From positions 22,244,283-22,308,282 of the forward strand of contig NC_063156.1 in assembly GCF_020921035.1 (NCBI RefSeq): a stretch of 64,000 bases of DNA. Direction: 5' to 3'. This document shows, in pieces, positions 46,948 to 58,713 of the stretch. The notes beneath the pieces were generated by a model. The model was given only the letters and a program-made list of their open reading frames with translations, did no database searches and was not told the DNA's origin. The first letter of the stretch is position 1; the number at the start of each line of letters is the position of its first letter. The translations under genes and the position numbers were made by a program. Source of the DNA: Rhodamnia argentea (lineage: Eukaryota; Streptophyta; Magnoliopsida; Myrtales; Myrtaceae).

Positions 46948-49900
46948 ATGGCAACAAGAACACCACGATATCCTTTTCCTATTCATGTCAACATTGCGAA
47001 CTTCGTTACGATCAAACTTGCTGAAGACAACTTCCCGCTCCGGCAAGCTCAGTTTTATAGATTCATTTGCAGTCAAGAGCTATTCGACTTCATCAATGGT
47101 GAAATTCCACCACCCTCTCGGACGCTACAAGTTGAAGTCGATGGACAAGAGGTAGAAGCGATTAATCCCGATTATGCCGATTGGGTGAAAACCGACCAAC
47201 CGGTGTCTTCATGGATAAGTGGTGCAATTTCTGAGAATATCCTGGGGCTAATCATCGGCCTGGAAACATCTTATGAGGTATGGCAGACTTTCTTGAATCG
47301 ATTCACACGTAAATCGGTAGCTAGGGAGTTTGAGCCGAGGGGGAAACTTCGGGCACGTCAGAAACGAAATAGACAACTATCCGATTATCTTAGGGAGTAC
47401 AAACCGATTTGTGATCAGTTGAATGCAATAGGAAAACCTGTGGATGAAATAACTAAAGTTTTTGGCATCTTGGAAGGACTAGGATCGTAGTATGAAAACT
47501 TCAAAACAACCATGTATTGCTTAAAACCTCAACCTGATTATGATGAGGTGATATCACAGCTAGAAAGATTTGAAGCAAGGCTGCAAAACTACTCCTCGAA
47601 CTAGTTTAATCCTAACTTGGCATATTTTGGAGAAAGAAATGTAGAATTGGAACCGAAGGTAGTAGTTAGCAGAGAACATAATCAGCCTAATCCGGTGTTC
47701 ATGGGACAGAGAGGTGGTATCAGAGGAGGACGTAACTACGGCAGAGGTCGTTCCTTCAACAATCGAAATCGTGGTTATGGTTATCAGGGAAGAAGTCAGA
47801 ATTACGGACCATTTAGTCCGAATCGGGAGCAGGAGGTTCAACATGTTAAACCACGGACTAACACCTATAGTGCGGGACACGGCTTTCGACCTCATGCTAG
47901 TTCATCACGGAGGCATCAAGAGACCACGTCTTATCCCTCTCAAAACTCAGCAACTTATAAGAACCTGCAAGTTGAGAAAGCGACAGATGGAGTTCGCGTA
48001 GCTTGTCAAATCTGTGAACGACCAGGGCATGATGCACTTCGATGCTGGTATCGGTTCGACAACTCTTATCAAGACGAAGCTATCCCTCAAGCTCTAGCTG
48101 CAATGCATCTTGAGGATCCTACGAGCGGTGAATGGTATCCCGACACGGGCGCCACAGCTCACATCATTGCCAATCCTGGTATAATTCATAACCTCTCAAA
48201 GTATACTGGAAATGATACTGTCATGATAGGAAATGGATCATGCCTTCCTATTACTTATACCGGTAATGCATTCTTACATTCTGAGCTTGATGTGTTACCT
48301 TTAAATGATGTACTGGTGGTTCCCGCAATCAAGAAGAATCTTCTTTCGGTTTCGAAACCGACCGATGACTTTCCTTGCTCCTTTGTGTTTGACAAAAATG
48401 GTGTTTATGTAAAGGACAATCGCACCAACACCACGGTGATGCTCGGGAGGAAAGTTGGGGGGCTCTACGGAGTGGATCAGCAGGAAACTAAGGCTCTGTT
48501 TACACGGAGAAATAAGGCAATCGAAGAGGAGATATGGCATCAACGACTTGCTCATAGCAACTCACGGATCTTGAAGCATCTACAACAACAACAAAGGATC
48601 TGCTGCATTAAGAAAGCTTCACCTGTGTGTGGTAGTTGTCAACTTGTCAAAAGTCTTGCACTACCTTTTCCTCTATCAGATTCTGCAATTAAAGTCCCTC
48701 TAGCAAGGATACATTGTGATATTGGGGGTCCATCACCGGTAACCTCATTTCGGGGATTCAGATTTTATGTTGTCTTTGTGGACAATTTTTCTCGCTATAG
48801 TTGGCTTTATCCAATGAAATTGAAGTCGGACTTCTATGATGTTTTTCTTGTGTTTCAGAAGTACGTGGAAAACCAACTTGATCATAAAATCAAAGTGTTT
48901 CAATGTGATGGGGGCGGTGAATTCACTAGTACCAAATTTCAGAATCACTTGGCAACTTGTGGTATTAAACAAGACATTTCTTGCCCCTACACCCCTGAAC
49001 GGAATGGAATCTCCGAGAGAAAACATCGGCATGTAGTAGAATTGGGTCTGACTATGCTCTACCATGCTCGAACTCCACTACAATATTGGGTTGATTCCTT
49101 TTTGACCGCCAATTACATTATTAACCTACTTCCGACTCCAAAGTTGCGGATGGACTCACCTCATAGCAGATTGTTTAAACAAGTGCTGAGCTATGATCAT
49201 CTCGGGGTCTTTGGATGTGCTTGTTATCCCCGCCTCGGACCCTATGCACAACACAAGTTTGATCCTCGCTCCCTTACATGTGTCTTCTTGGGATATAGTG
49301 AGCGCCATAAGGTTTATCGTTGTCCGGTCCCTACCGATGGTAGAATATATATCGGTCGAAATGTGAAATTTGATGAATGTTTCTTTCCTTTTACCAAGAA
49401 ACTAAATAGCGACTATCCTCACTACACTTCTTTGTATCGAAAATGGGTTGATGAGGTAGACTTTCCGGATTCTAACAAGTCGAGCCCAATGCGACACCCT
49501 CCCGTCTGTCCCACTGGTCATTTACAAGAAAGTGGAGTACTGGAAGTTGGCCAAATTCGTGTCCCATACATCACCGAGCAGTGTCGACATATGTCACTGT
49601 CACCATCACATCATACTAATGACCTTGAGGCATCGGGGAGTTCCGCCCCAGATATCGCCATTCCTGTTGATATCCGTGATCAACCAAGTTTTTCCATCCA
49701 TCATCTCTGTGACACCTCTGCTCACCCTATGCGAACTCGCCTCCGATCCGGCATAGTTAAACCAAACCCCAGGTATGCTTGCTTAGCTGAATACAATGTT
49801 CCAAGTGAGCCAAAATCACTTAAATCAGCTCTAGCCCATGAGGGCTGGACTCGAGCCATGCATGAGGAAATGAATGCCCCGCATATGAACCACACTTGGA

Positions 49901-51347
49901 TATTAGTTCCAAGGACGGCTCGGATGAATGTCATAGGTTGTAAGTGGGTGTTTAAGAAAAAGTTAGCATCGGATGGAAGCCTTGACGGGTTGAAGGCTCG
50001 TCTGGTTGCTAAAGGGTTTCACCAAGAAGAAGGGGTAGACTTTCTTGAAACCTTTAGCCCCGTAGTAAAACAAGCCACAATTCGTATTGTCTTATCGGTG
50101 GCTATGGTAAAACACCGGCCCATTCATCAACTAGATGTCAAAAATGCCTTTTTACATGGCACACTCACTGAATCTGTCTATATGGAGCAACCCCCTGGTT
50201 TCGTTGATCCCACTTTGCCTCACCATGTATGTTTACTCAAAAAGTCTTTGCATGGTCTTCGACGGGCTCCACGTGCATGGTTTGAGAAGTTCAGCAACTT
50301 TCTTCTTGAATCAGGTTTTTTCCGCAGCACCATCGACCTTCTCTCTTTGTGTTTCATCAAGGCGCCGATACAATCTTGTTGCTTCTGTATGTTGATGTTA
50401 TAGTGCCGATCGGTAGCTCACATCGGTTGCTTGCCGACTTCATCAAATCCCCGAGTACCTCTTTTCACATGAAAGATCCGGGCTCGCTTCACTATTTTCT
50501 AGGGATAGAGGCCAAACGTACTTCAATTGACCTTTTTCTCTGCCAAACCAAGTATGCTATTGACCTTCTTACACGAGCTCACATGCAAGACCGCAAACCA
50601 ATAGCAACTCCATTATGTGTAAAACCCCTTCACACGACAAATGATGACATCTACCTTGCCAATCCACTTGAATATAGAAGTTTAGTTGGAGGACTCCAGT
50701 ATCTCACCATAACTCGTCCGGACCTTGCCTATGCCACTAATCTTTTGTGTCGAAAAATGCAACGACCGACCATTGCTGATTTTCATAAACTCAAGCGAGT
50801 TCTTCGATATGTTAAGGGAACCGTGCATCCGGGAATCTTCCCGCACTCTCAACGTTCTATGAACTTATACGGCTTCTCCGATGCAGATTGGGCCGGCTGT
50901 CCCGAAACCGGACGCTCCACCACCGGCTTTTGCACATACCTTAGTTCCAATCTCATTTCCTGGTCTGCCAAGAAACAACCGATTGTTTCTCGTTCATCTA
51001 CCGAAGCAGAGTATTCAGCCCTTGCATTTGCTACTGCTGATCTTACATGGATCAGTTTTGTTCTATGTGATATTGGCATCTCTCTGCACTCTCCTACAAC
51101 TCTGTTTTGTGACAATCAATCTGCCATATCCCTTACCGCCAATCCTGTTTTACATGCTCGAACTAAACATATTGAAATTGATTTTCACTTCGTAAGGGAA
51201 AAGGTCTCTTTGGGTTCCTTACGCGTCCAGTATGTCCCTAGTCATCAACAAATTGCTGACATCTTTACCAAGGCTGCATCACGGTTCAACCGCCGTACTC
51301 TCGGAACCAAACTGGGTTTGGGGTTCAAACCTGTACCCGGTTTGTAG
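46948..51347 (+). pseudogene. Gag-pol of Copia 2, few disabling mutations
   Basis: One frame runs from 46948 to 50403 with two in-frame TAG codons (47488-47490 and 47602-47604), and the last part continues in another frame from about 50349 to 51347. Domains in order: gag UBN2-type with WISGAISENIL, zinc knuckle CQICERPGHDALRC near 48010, protease WYPDTGATAH, integrase with the D..D..E core, reverse transcriptase with QLDVKNAFLHG and LLLYVD, and RNase H with EAEYSAL. A single missing base near 50345 explains the frame change inside reverse transcriptase. The second D of the catalytic YVDD box reads V. Confidence 0.92.
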
Positions 51348-51352
51348 GGGGA

Positions 51353-51751
51353 TGTTGAGAATATGATCTCCGGTGCCACGGCTTCAACCAAGGAGAGAGG
51401 AGGAGAAAACCAGAAAACCAGCGGCTGCAATTCCCAATACGTGTCAACTGTTGAGTGAAATTCCACATAACGGCTTTCTGTTATGAGCACTTTTTGTTAT
51501 GAGCGAAGGCAAAGATTCCACGTTCTGTTATTTTGTATTTTCTCTCTGCTTTTCCCCTGTACATGAGCTATTGCTCCAGAATTGGTTGAGATCTATTCAT
51601 GTAATATAAATAGTAGTGACGCAAGATAGTAGAGGTGCTCTCGGATGAAGAAAAACTAGACAAGTTCTCTATGAAGATGATCAATGGAAGCGTGAGTTCA
51701 TTTTCTGCAAGTCTCATTCTTCCTTTTCCTTCTATATCTCAAACTTTCTCA
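51353..51751 (+). repeat. 3' LTR of Copia 2
   Basis: 399 bp copy of the 5' LTR, ending TTTCTCA before the target duplication TACCG. Confidence 0.94.
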
Positions 51752-51756
51752 TACCG

Positions 51757-52531
51757 TGAAGCGATGGGAATCCAGTCCTAGTAATCCATCTAGAATGTTT
51801 AGACAAAAATAAATGTTAGTGACGAAAACCTAGTTTCAATTCTAGATTGAAAACTGTGAAAATAGGAAAAACAAAAAAAACAAAAATAGTCTTCAATCTG
51901 CATGCAAATTACCTAAATTTATGCTAGAAATTTAATGATTGTTAAATGCACTGGCCATGCTTTTGTTGATCTTGCTGAATCTTCCATCTGCAAAGGATTC
52001 GTTGCTATGGTTTCTCATTTTTCGTTTGTTACTCTTAAAGCTTGAGAAAAGACCAAAAATAGAAACAAGACATGAAAATCAAGCAATGGATTGAATCTGG
52101 TCAGCATTACGTGGGAAGCCTGCAAGTTCAACGAAGAGCCTGAGCTTCAAATTTCACCCTAGCCCACAAGCGCAATTAGTGACACGTAACGAATAATGTT
52201 GTAAGTAATTATGAAAATCACCAGCTACAACATAACATGAGTTTCTATTTATGTAGTAGCGCTTGCTAACCACAATAGCTATACATTTTGAAAGTATAGT
52301 TTTTTTAGGTAAAACGGAAACACATCGTAATCAATTTAACTCACTTAGTTGGGTCAATAGGTGAGAATTCACGCAGAGTCTAAATCCATCACAAGGTCGG
52401 CTGAAGCTAGCAAAGAATAGAAGGTCATTGATCCTTGGAATGTAACATGGGACCAATGAGAATTTGAAGTACTTATCCATATTGAGCAAGAAGGGACCAA
52501 GAAAATCTAGGTCAAAGTGTGTGTACGAATC
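51757..52531. other. Spacer
   Basis: AT-rich, no supported gene or repeat end. Confidence 0.3.
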
Positions 52532-52540
52532 TCAAAATTG

Positions 52541-52893
52541 GGGAAAAGTACACTAGAAGTGTCATAACTTTTGTACGGCTTTCACTTGAATGCCATAACT
52601 TTCAAAACGTTCACTTAAATACCATAACTTTTAAAAATCGTTTACTTGAGTGCCATGTTGACATGAACGCTAAAAAAGTTAACATAGCAATCGGAAAACC
52701 GACGTGGTTCGTCGGAAAGTTGAAGTGGCATGCCGCAAAAGTTGATGTGGCACTCAAGTGAACGATTTTGCTCCGATGTGATACTTAAATGAACGATTTT
52801 TGAAAGTTATGGCACTTAAGTGAACGTTTTGAAAGTTATGACATTCAAGTGAATATTGTATGCAAGTTATGACACTCACGGTGTACTTATCCC
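52541..52893. mobile_element. Mutator-type MITE, family C
   Basis: 353 bp. Terminal inverted repeats GGGAAAAGTACAC and GGGATAAGTACAC (one mismatch). Perfect 9 bp target duplication TCAAAATTG at 52532-52540 and 52894-52902. The arms consist of short repeats around 'gccataactttcaaaacgtt' and its complement, separated by a 100 bp centre. It encodes nothing convincing; the 80-codon frame across it reflects the repeats. Confidence 0.92.
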
Positions 52894-53112
52894 TCAAAAT
52901 TGTGTTCCTGGGACACGAACATATGAGTCCTTAGCTGCTAAGTCTCGGCAAGACCCCAAAAGAACAAAATAAGATTTAAGATATGAAAGGGGGTTGTGGG
53001 CGAGAACTATTTTTAAGAGAGAAACTAAGATTTTCTTCTTGGAACTTTCTTAGATATTCACCAAATTTTCTTATAATTAAAGGTGACGAAGAGGGAGAAC
53101 CAGAGGTAGGAA

Positions 53113-53745
53113 AAATTATCAAAAAAGTTCTAAATTTATTGTAATTGTACCAAGTCAATCCTAAACATTTTTTTTTTCAATTGAGTCCTAAACCTTTTAT
53201 ATTTATGCCAATTCAGTCAATTCGACTAATTTCAATCGAAAATCGCTGATGTTGCGTGGCCGATGCTGATGTGGATAATTTTTAATAATATTTTAATATT
53301 TATTTATTTATTTTTCTTGTCTTTCTTTTTATTTTATTTTCTTTCTTTTTCATTTTTTTTCTTCCTTTCCTTCTTCCTCCGGGCGGTCATTAAGGTTCAG
53401 CCGCCGGCTAGAGGTGAGGGCTAGTGAGGTCAACCTCATTAGCATTTGGCGAAGTCTGCCCTACCGGTGGTTGGCCGGGGCGAGCTTTAGCCAAGGCCGG
53501 CAAGGTCGAGTTTTGTCGACCAGCTAGAAGAAGAAGGAGGGGAAGGAAAAAAAAAAAAAGAAAGAGAAAGAAAAAATAAATAAAAATTGTATTAAAATTT
53601 ATCAACGTCAGCGATTTTCTGGCAAAAATTAGCAAGATGTATTGAATTGACACAAATACAAATTGGTTTAGGACTCAATTGGCAATAAAAAAAAATTATG
53701 GGTAAATTGGTATAATTGCAATGGGTTTATGACTTTTTTGATAAT
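53113..53745. mobile_element. Foldback element, family B, complete copy 1
   Basis: Inverted arms starting with 'aattatcaaaaaagt' on both ends, each with repeats of a 'caattgagtcctaaacc' unit, then T-rich tracts and a GC-rich core (53380-53520). The inner arms share 'aaaatcgctgatgttg'-type words in inverted order (53246 and 53606). No transposase. Confidence 0.8.
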
Positions 53746-53940
53746 TCTCTCATCACATGAAAATGTTGCTCCTGATAAGTTCTTGCATTTGAGGTGAAGT
53801 TGCATGCTCTTAGTCTAAATTTATATGCCATTTTTTTGAATTCAAAGGTACTTAAATGTTTGTCCCTTGAATACACGTGTTAAGTTGTGAAGAATTGAGG
53901 TGAAACTTGAACTGAAGAGGAGTGGAGCTTGCCTTCCGAG

Positions 53941-54472
53941 GAGAAAATTATCCAAAAAAATCCTAAACTTATTATAGGTGCTCAATTCAATCCTAAACTT
54001 TTTAGTTATGTCATTCAGTCTTAAACATTTTCATAACTTGCCAATTTAGTCCTAAATCTTTTGACGAATTGCCAATTTAGATAATTAATGATGCGGAAGC
54101 TAGTTGACCGTCGGCCATCCTACTCTTGTTGAAGCAGATATTTTTTTCTTTTTAAAATTTTCTTTTTTTTCCTTTTCTTTCCCTTTGGCCAATAAATGAA
54201 TTTTTTTTAAAAAAAAAGATAAATTATCCATTTTCGCATTGGCCACGTAGGATGGTCAGAGTCCACGTCAATTATTTTCAGTCAAAATTCACCAAAAGGA
54301 CTAGCTTGGTAAGTTCTCAAAAGTTTTAAGATTAAATTGGTAGATTTTCAAAAGGTTTGAAACTAAATTGACGCAAATGAAAAGTTTATCATTAAACTAA
54401 CACATGCAAAAAGTTTAGAACTAACTTGACCACCATACTATAGGTTTAGGACTTTTTGGATAGTTTTCCTCC
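53941..54472. mobile_element. Foldback element, family B, complete copy 2
   Basis: Arms begin 'ggagaaaattatccaaaaa' on the left and the inverted form on the right, with the same 'caatttagtcctaaa' units as the copy 200 bp away. It lacks the GC-rich core and has only a T/C-rich centre with a short A-run. Flanks contain similar but imperfect 'ccttccga/ccttcgaa' words, so a target duplication is uncertain. Confidence 0.78.
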
Positions 54473-54511
54473 TTCGAAGTGCCTATTTTTTTTGCAGGTG
54501 TAAGACATTTA

Positions 54512-54660
54512 AGAGCAATTCTAAGTACGGATTGCTATCTATGCTTAGTTCGAGGCCTAAGTCATAGACTCTATTGGTAAGACATTTAAGTCTAGTTCTA
54601 AGTGCGAGTTGCTATCTATGCCTTAGATGGAGGCCTAAGGCATTCATTCAATTGGACTAG
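54512..54660 (+). repeat. Two-copy tandem repeat, unit ~75 bp
   Basis: The segment starting 'aagacatttaagagcaattct' is followed by a second version starting 'aagacatttaagtctagttct', each ending in 'gaggcctaag'. They differ at several positions. Confidence 0.75.
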
Positions 54661-54679
54661 TAACACCACCAATCTTCAA

Positions 54680-54708
54680 TCTCTCCCTCTCTCTCTCTCT
54701 CTCTCTCT
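54680..54708. repeat. (CT)n microsatellite
   Basis: Imperfect start, then about ten CT units. Confidence 0.9.
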
Positions 54709-55289
54709 AGATGGCTCGCTCGCATATCCGCATGATTAATGTAATTTCCAAGCGGTGCTGTTGGCCTTTTCAATTGTGATCTCAAGCCTCTGAATGAACA
54801 TGAGGCTACTGAATCACTGGTGAATCATTAGCGATGCTGTATTGCATTATTGTATCATTAATAGTATGACTGTAATAAACAATTATATAGCTAATTAAAA
54901 TTCAATTTCTTTGATTACAAGTTAACATGTTTATCAACTTATAATGCATATTTACCGCCCAATAATAGATTATACATCTTTGACGGGTTACGGTTCATAA
55001 ATAGCTTGAAGCCAATGATAAGAGGACGAGAATTTGAACCAACTAGCCATCCAACATTTAATAGACAACCGCATTTATTGACCACGTTCCAAATCACCCA
55101 CAAATTTAGCAAGATCTATAAACCTTGCGTACCTTGATTTTGATGTGCAATTATCCTAACTTGGAATCTGAGATCAAATGGATCAAATAGACAACCACGC
55201 CGATTAATGGTCAAGACCATAATGGACGTCGTTTCACATAGTCTATATTCATGCATCCTTATAACTAGGATAGTTATTTTTGCATATAG
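54709..55289. other. Spacer
   Basis: AT-rich, no supported gene. Confidence 0.3.
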
Positions 55290-55860
55290 TTTAATTGCAT
55301 CTCATATAGTGTAGTTTTGCATTCACATACAAAGAAAACTAAAAAATAATTATTTCATTCAAATTTAATGAATTATTGTTTCATTCAATGTTAATTAGAA
55401 ATCATATTAGGATTTTCTATTTGATTTTTATTTAACAATGCAGATGCTTACTTTAAGTATTTCATCCTAATCCTTGCAATTTATTTAATATTTTTTATTG
55501 TTGGATGTTCAATACTTTTGTGCATTCGTGTGATGGACTAGCTTAAAATTGATCTATGTTGTTCGTTAAATGTTTTTCATGAAAGAATGGTATCGAAAAG
55601 GCGTTAATACAAATATTACCATAATCAAATCCTTGTACTAATAATCTCTGGTTCGTGGAGATAAAATAGTTTCTCCCGCTATTTTATCTAGGCATCTAAT
55701 CAATCTACCATAAATGATTAGTGGTGACTCCAATTAAAAATCTTTATAGGTTAAATAATTAAACCTAAGTTGCGAATTGATAGAGTTTGGGAGAATTGGA
55801 GCTATGTTAGTTAATTTAATTGACTTAGTAATCCATTAGCCTACTTTTTAGGTTGCGACA
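55290..55860. repeat. 3' end fragment of a Tat/Ogre-like LTR
   Basis: Parallels the last ~550 bp of the solo LTR at 31272-34084, including 'gattagtggtgactcc' and the terminal 'ttaggttgcgaca'. The left end is worn and its position is approximate. Confidence 0.75.
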
Positions 55861-56035
55861 TATTTAAAACTAGAGGGACTATTTTGTAAATAACCAAAAG
55901 TAGCGTGAAACCCTAGTAAGCTCTATTTAAGCATGCTTAAGTCTCATTATTTTTTATTTTGGTCAGAAAAAACTTCCTACATTCATCAACGGGAGTTCGT
56001 AAAAAACATAGCAATGGGCTACGGAAATTGGACAA

Positions 56036-56553
56036 TTATGAGACGGATAAAGTGTCTGAACGAGCTGCTTTCGCTAACCAATCTGCGACCTGGTTTGCGG
56101 ATCTGCTGCAATGGGCTACGGAAATATTCTTGCAAACGTTGAGTTGGGCTTCGGCCTCCCGGACTTGAGCCTCTATTTCCCAAGGAATAATATCTTCTCC
56201 ATGTACTGCTTTGACCAAGGCTACGTTGTCTGACTCCAAGTCCACCTTCTCTTCACTTCTAGATCTGAAAATTTTCACGCCTCCAACAGAGCTTCCGCTT
56301 CAGCTTGGATCGGAGATAAAGCTCTGATCTTTCTCACAAAACCCTCCAGTAGTGCGCCTGAGGAGTTTCGGAGAACCCCAGCGATTGACCTGACGAGACG
56401 ACTAGCAACAAAGGAGCCGTCTACGTTAACTTTTAGCCCTCTGTTCTTCGGTGGGATCCAGACTGGTTGTGGGCAAGTTCTATCTCTTTCTAGATCAGAA
56501 TTTTTCTTGTTCCATCTACTGTAGCTCCTAAGCACAGCATCTGCCGAATCCAC
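56036..56553 (-). pseudogene. RNase H-like domain (RVT_3) of a non-LTR retroelement or relative
   Basis: Two open frames, 56553-56275 and 56278-56036, form one domain split by what looks like a one-base loss at about 56277. The first has WIPPKNRGLKVNVDGSF with the first catalytic Asp and EAEALLEA with the Glu. The second has LESDN with the next Asp and RSANQVADWLAK with the His/Asp end. This domain occurs at the end of plant LINE-type reverse transcriptases and as stand-alone proteins. No reverse transcriptase lies upstream (to 57 kb), so it is a fragment. Confidence 0.85.
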
Positions 56554-56559
56554 TAGGGC

Positions 56560-57450
56560 TTCAAGTTGGGGGCTTTTCAGCCGAAAGACCTTGTCATTTC
56601 GTGACTTTCAAGAATTGATTTTTAGGACTTTCAGCCGTTTGGTTCGCCGAAAATGACTTAGTCATCAAAAAATACTTTTCAGTTAATGAAAAATTCATTG
56701 ATGAAATTAGGAAAGTGCATTCCCCAATCTTAAGAGGTGAAAGCGCTTTCTGCATTTGCATCCCTCAAACTTTAATATATGTAATAAATACTTATTATTT
56801 TATTTCCTTTTTTTTTCTTCTTGATATGTAGGTTGACAAACCTTGGCAACTGGCCACATGAGATTGAGCCTCGCTAGCCACATGGCTGCTCGAGCTCGTC
56901 AGCTGCCTAGCAAGCTTGAGCCTCGCCATATCCAGCGAGGTCCGGCCTCGACACCCGGTGAACTCTGGCTAGCTAGATACCGGCGAGGCTGGAGCTCACC
57001 GGCCATCTCGTGTGACTGGTCCCAGGCCATCACCGAGGCTTGCCGATGATCAACGAAAGAAGGAAAAGACAAATGAATATAAAAGTTCAATTTGAATTTT
57101 TAATTAATATAATAAAAATAAAAATAAAAAATGCTTTTGATAGGAAGAAAGAAAAGAAAATAGAAAAAGAAAAACAATAATATATATATACATATACATA
57201 TATATAATACCAAATAATATAAAATGAAAATGAAAAAATTGAAAATTGAATTTTTATTTTTTGGCCTCAGATAAAGCCATGAGATTGAAATTAATTATCT
57301 TACAAGTGACAAATAAACACCAAAAAAAGTTTTCGGTATCAATAACATATCACCAAATAAACGAAGACAAACCTTAAGATATAACAAGCACGTTAACAAC
57401 TCACTTTCCTTTTTCATGAAGTTTTACTCCAACCAAGCGCACCCTTACTA
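56560..57450. mobile_element. Possible inverted-repeat element with GC-rich core
   Basis: 'gccgtttggttcgcc' near 56636 and 'ccaaccaagcgcaccc' near 57430 form a weak inverted pair. Between them lie AT-rich flanks with 'gaaaatgactt' type words, a GC-rich core (56830-57060, many 'gcgagg' and 'gagctcg' words), and a TA-rich tract (57178-57212). This is the same plan as families A and B with different arms. The boundaries are not established. Confidence 0.4.
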
Positions 57451-58440
57451 ATAGTAATCACGTGTAAAGATTCAAATCCTGAAATACCTCAATGTGAGTT
57501 GCGTAAATTTATAGTGGACTAATGAGTCATGTAGATGACCTCAAAATATCAAATGTGCCTGTGTCTTGCATAGCAACACATTTATGCATATAATTGAACT
57601 TGATTTTCCTATTCTTTTGGGTCTGTTGTTCTTCACAATATATCTCGATGATACTCAACTGTAAAATATTTGAAGTCGTGACATATTAAAGAAGAAGTCT
57701 CGGTGAAAGTCACCTGTAGAATATTAAAGCAGAAATCACAACCCAATAGGATTTGTCCAAAAAAAAAAGCTCATTTGTATAGATGGATTTAAGAGACCTA
57801 GTTATGACGATGCACTTACTTTTATTATGTTTCAGTTTAAACACTATATTTAAGGATAAGCTCACCAAAGGTCTTGAAATTTATCATAAAAGTTCACTTG
57901 AGACCCAAATTTGCAAAAAAGTATAATTGAGTCTTAAAACTTGTCAAATTAATACACAACAAACAATTATTAATGAGCTGAAGCTAGGTCAACCTTGATA
58001 GGGCGTACCACGAACTACCATAGATCAAGGTGGAAGTTTTTTGTTGCGGGGTTGGGGTGGGGGGGAGGGGGGTGGTTTGGGGAGAGAGAGAGAGAGCCAC
58101 ATTATAGGCAAATTTGTGTCGTTGAAATACAACCCTAACCTCATAGATCACGTAACATGCGAGCCAAACGTTCATGAATAACTCAAACACGGAGTTTGTT
58201 CGCACTTATTTTTTTCGGTCGACGTTTGTTTGCGCTTATTAATTAGTGAAATCATGTTGTGCATGCAGCTAATACAAAATAATATGATCACGTCTAATTA
58301 ACAACAGAAGCGCAAACAAAAGAAAGTGTGCACGTGGACAAAATATATAAATCAATAACATTATTGCATGTGTCGTATATAGAACTGAGCTGCAACAATC
58401 TCCCAAATTATGAGTCCCAGGTTTCTTTAATTAGGAGTAT
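57451..58440. other. Spacer, includes a worn family B-like stretch
   Basis: 57850-57960 has 'tgagtcttaaaacttgtcaa' type words like one arm of family B. The G-rich tract is listed separately. No supported gene. Confidence 0.35.
58047..58080 (+). other. G-quadruplex-forming tract
   Basis: Runs of 4, 4, 7, 6 and 4 G are separated by loops of two, one, one and six bases, followed by a GA repeat. This meets the usual pattern for a very stable G4. It lies about 360 bp beyond the stop codon of the small secreted peptide gene. Confidence 0.75.
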
Positions 58441-58713
58441 CTACATGAGGAACCATGATTGCGGATCGTCCCAATATGCAGCGCAAAAGGCATTACAATA
58501 GTCATAGCATATCTTATCATACTTTCTACTTTGCTTATCTTTGTTACCGCACTCTCTTATGTGATAACATACATCTTGGCAATCACGTATCTGTTTCTCA
58601 TAAAACGTCTTGAGTTCGTGCTTATCACGACTTGAATCTGGGGTTACTGCCATGGCAAACTCGAACAACGTGATCGCCACAAGAAATCCCATAATCACTT
58701 GCTTCGTGGACAT
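58441..58713 (-). CDS. Small secreted cysteine-rich peptide
   Basis: 90 residues. I take the ATG at 58713; the longer frame starts at a TTG. A signal peptide (residues 1-22, hydrophobic core IMGFLVAITLFEFAMA) is followed by a charged mature part with six cysteines: C45, C49, C55, C69, C73 and C77 (spacing CX3C, 5, 13, CX3CX3C). Two CX3C pairs on predicted helices suggest a helical hairpin fold, as in hairpinin- or thionin-like plant peptides, but I do not recognise the family. A 'ttgcag' acceptor at about 58741 lies just before the ATG, so the leader may be spliced. The acidic end DDPQSWF is unusual. Function unknown; defence or signalling are the usual guesses. Confidence 0.65.
   Translation of the reverse strand: MSTKQVIMGFLVAITLFEFAMAVTPDSSRDKHELKTFYEKQIRDCQDVCYHIRECGNKDKQSRKYDKICYDYCNAFCAAYWDDPQSWFLM

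Larger units (their letters stand above)
46483..51751 (+). mobile_element. Copia 2: young Ty1/copia (RE1-like) retrotransposon
   Basis: 5269 bp with LTRs of equal length (399 bp) that differ at about eight positions by eye, flanked by TACCG on both sides (46478-46482 and 51752-51756). The purine tract 'gtagggggA' directly precedes the 3' LTR. The nearly complete gag-pol and similar LTRs make it the youngest LTR element in the window. Confidence 0.95.
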
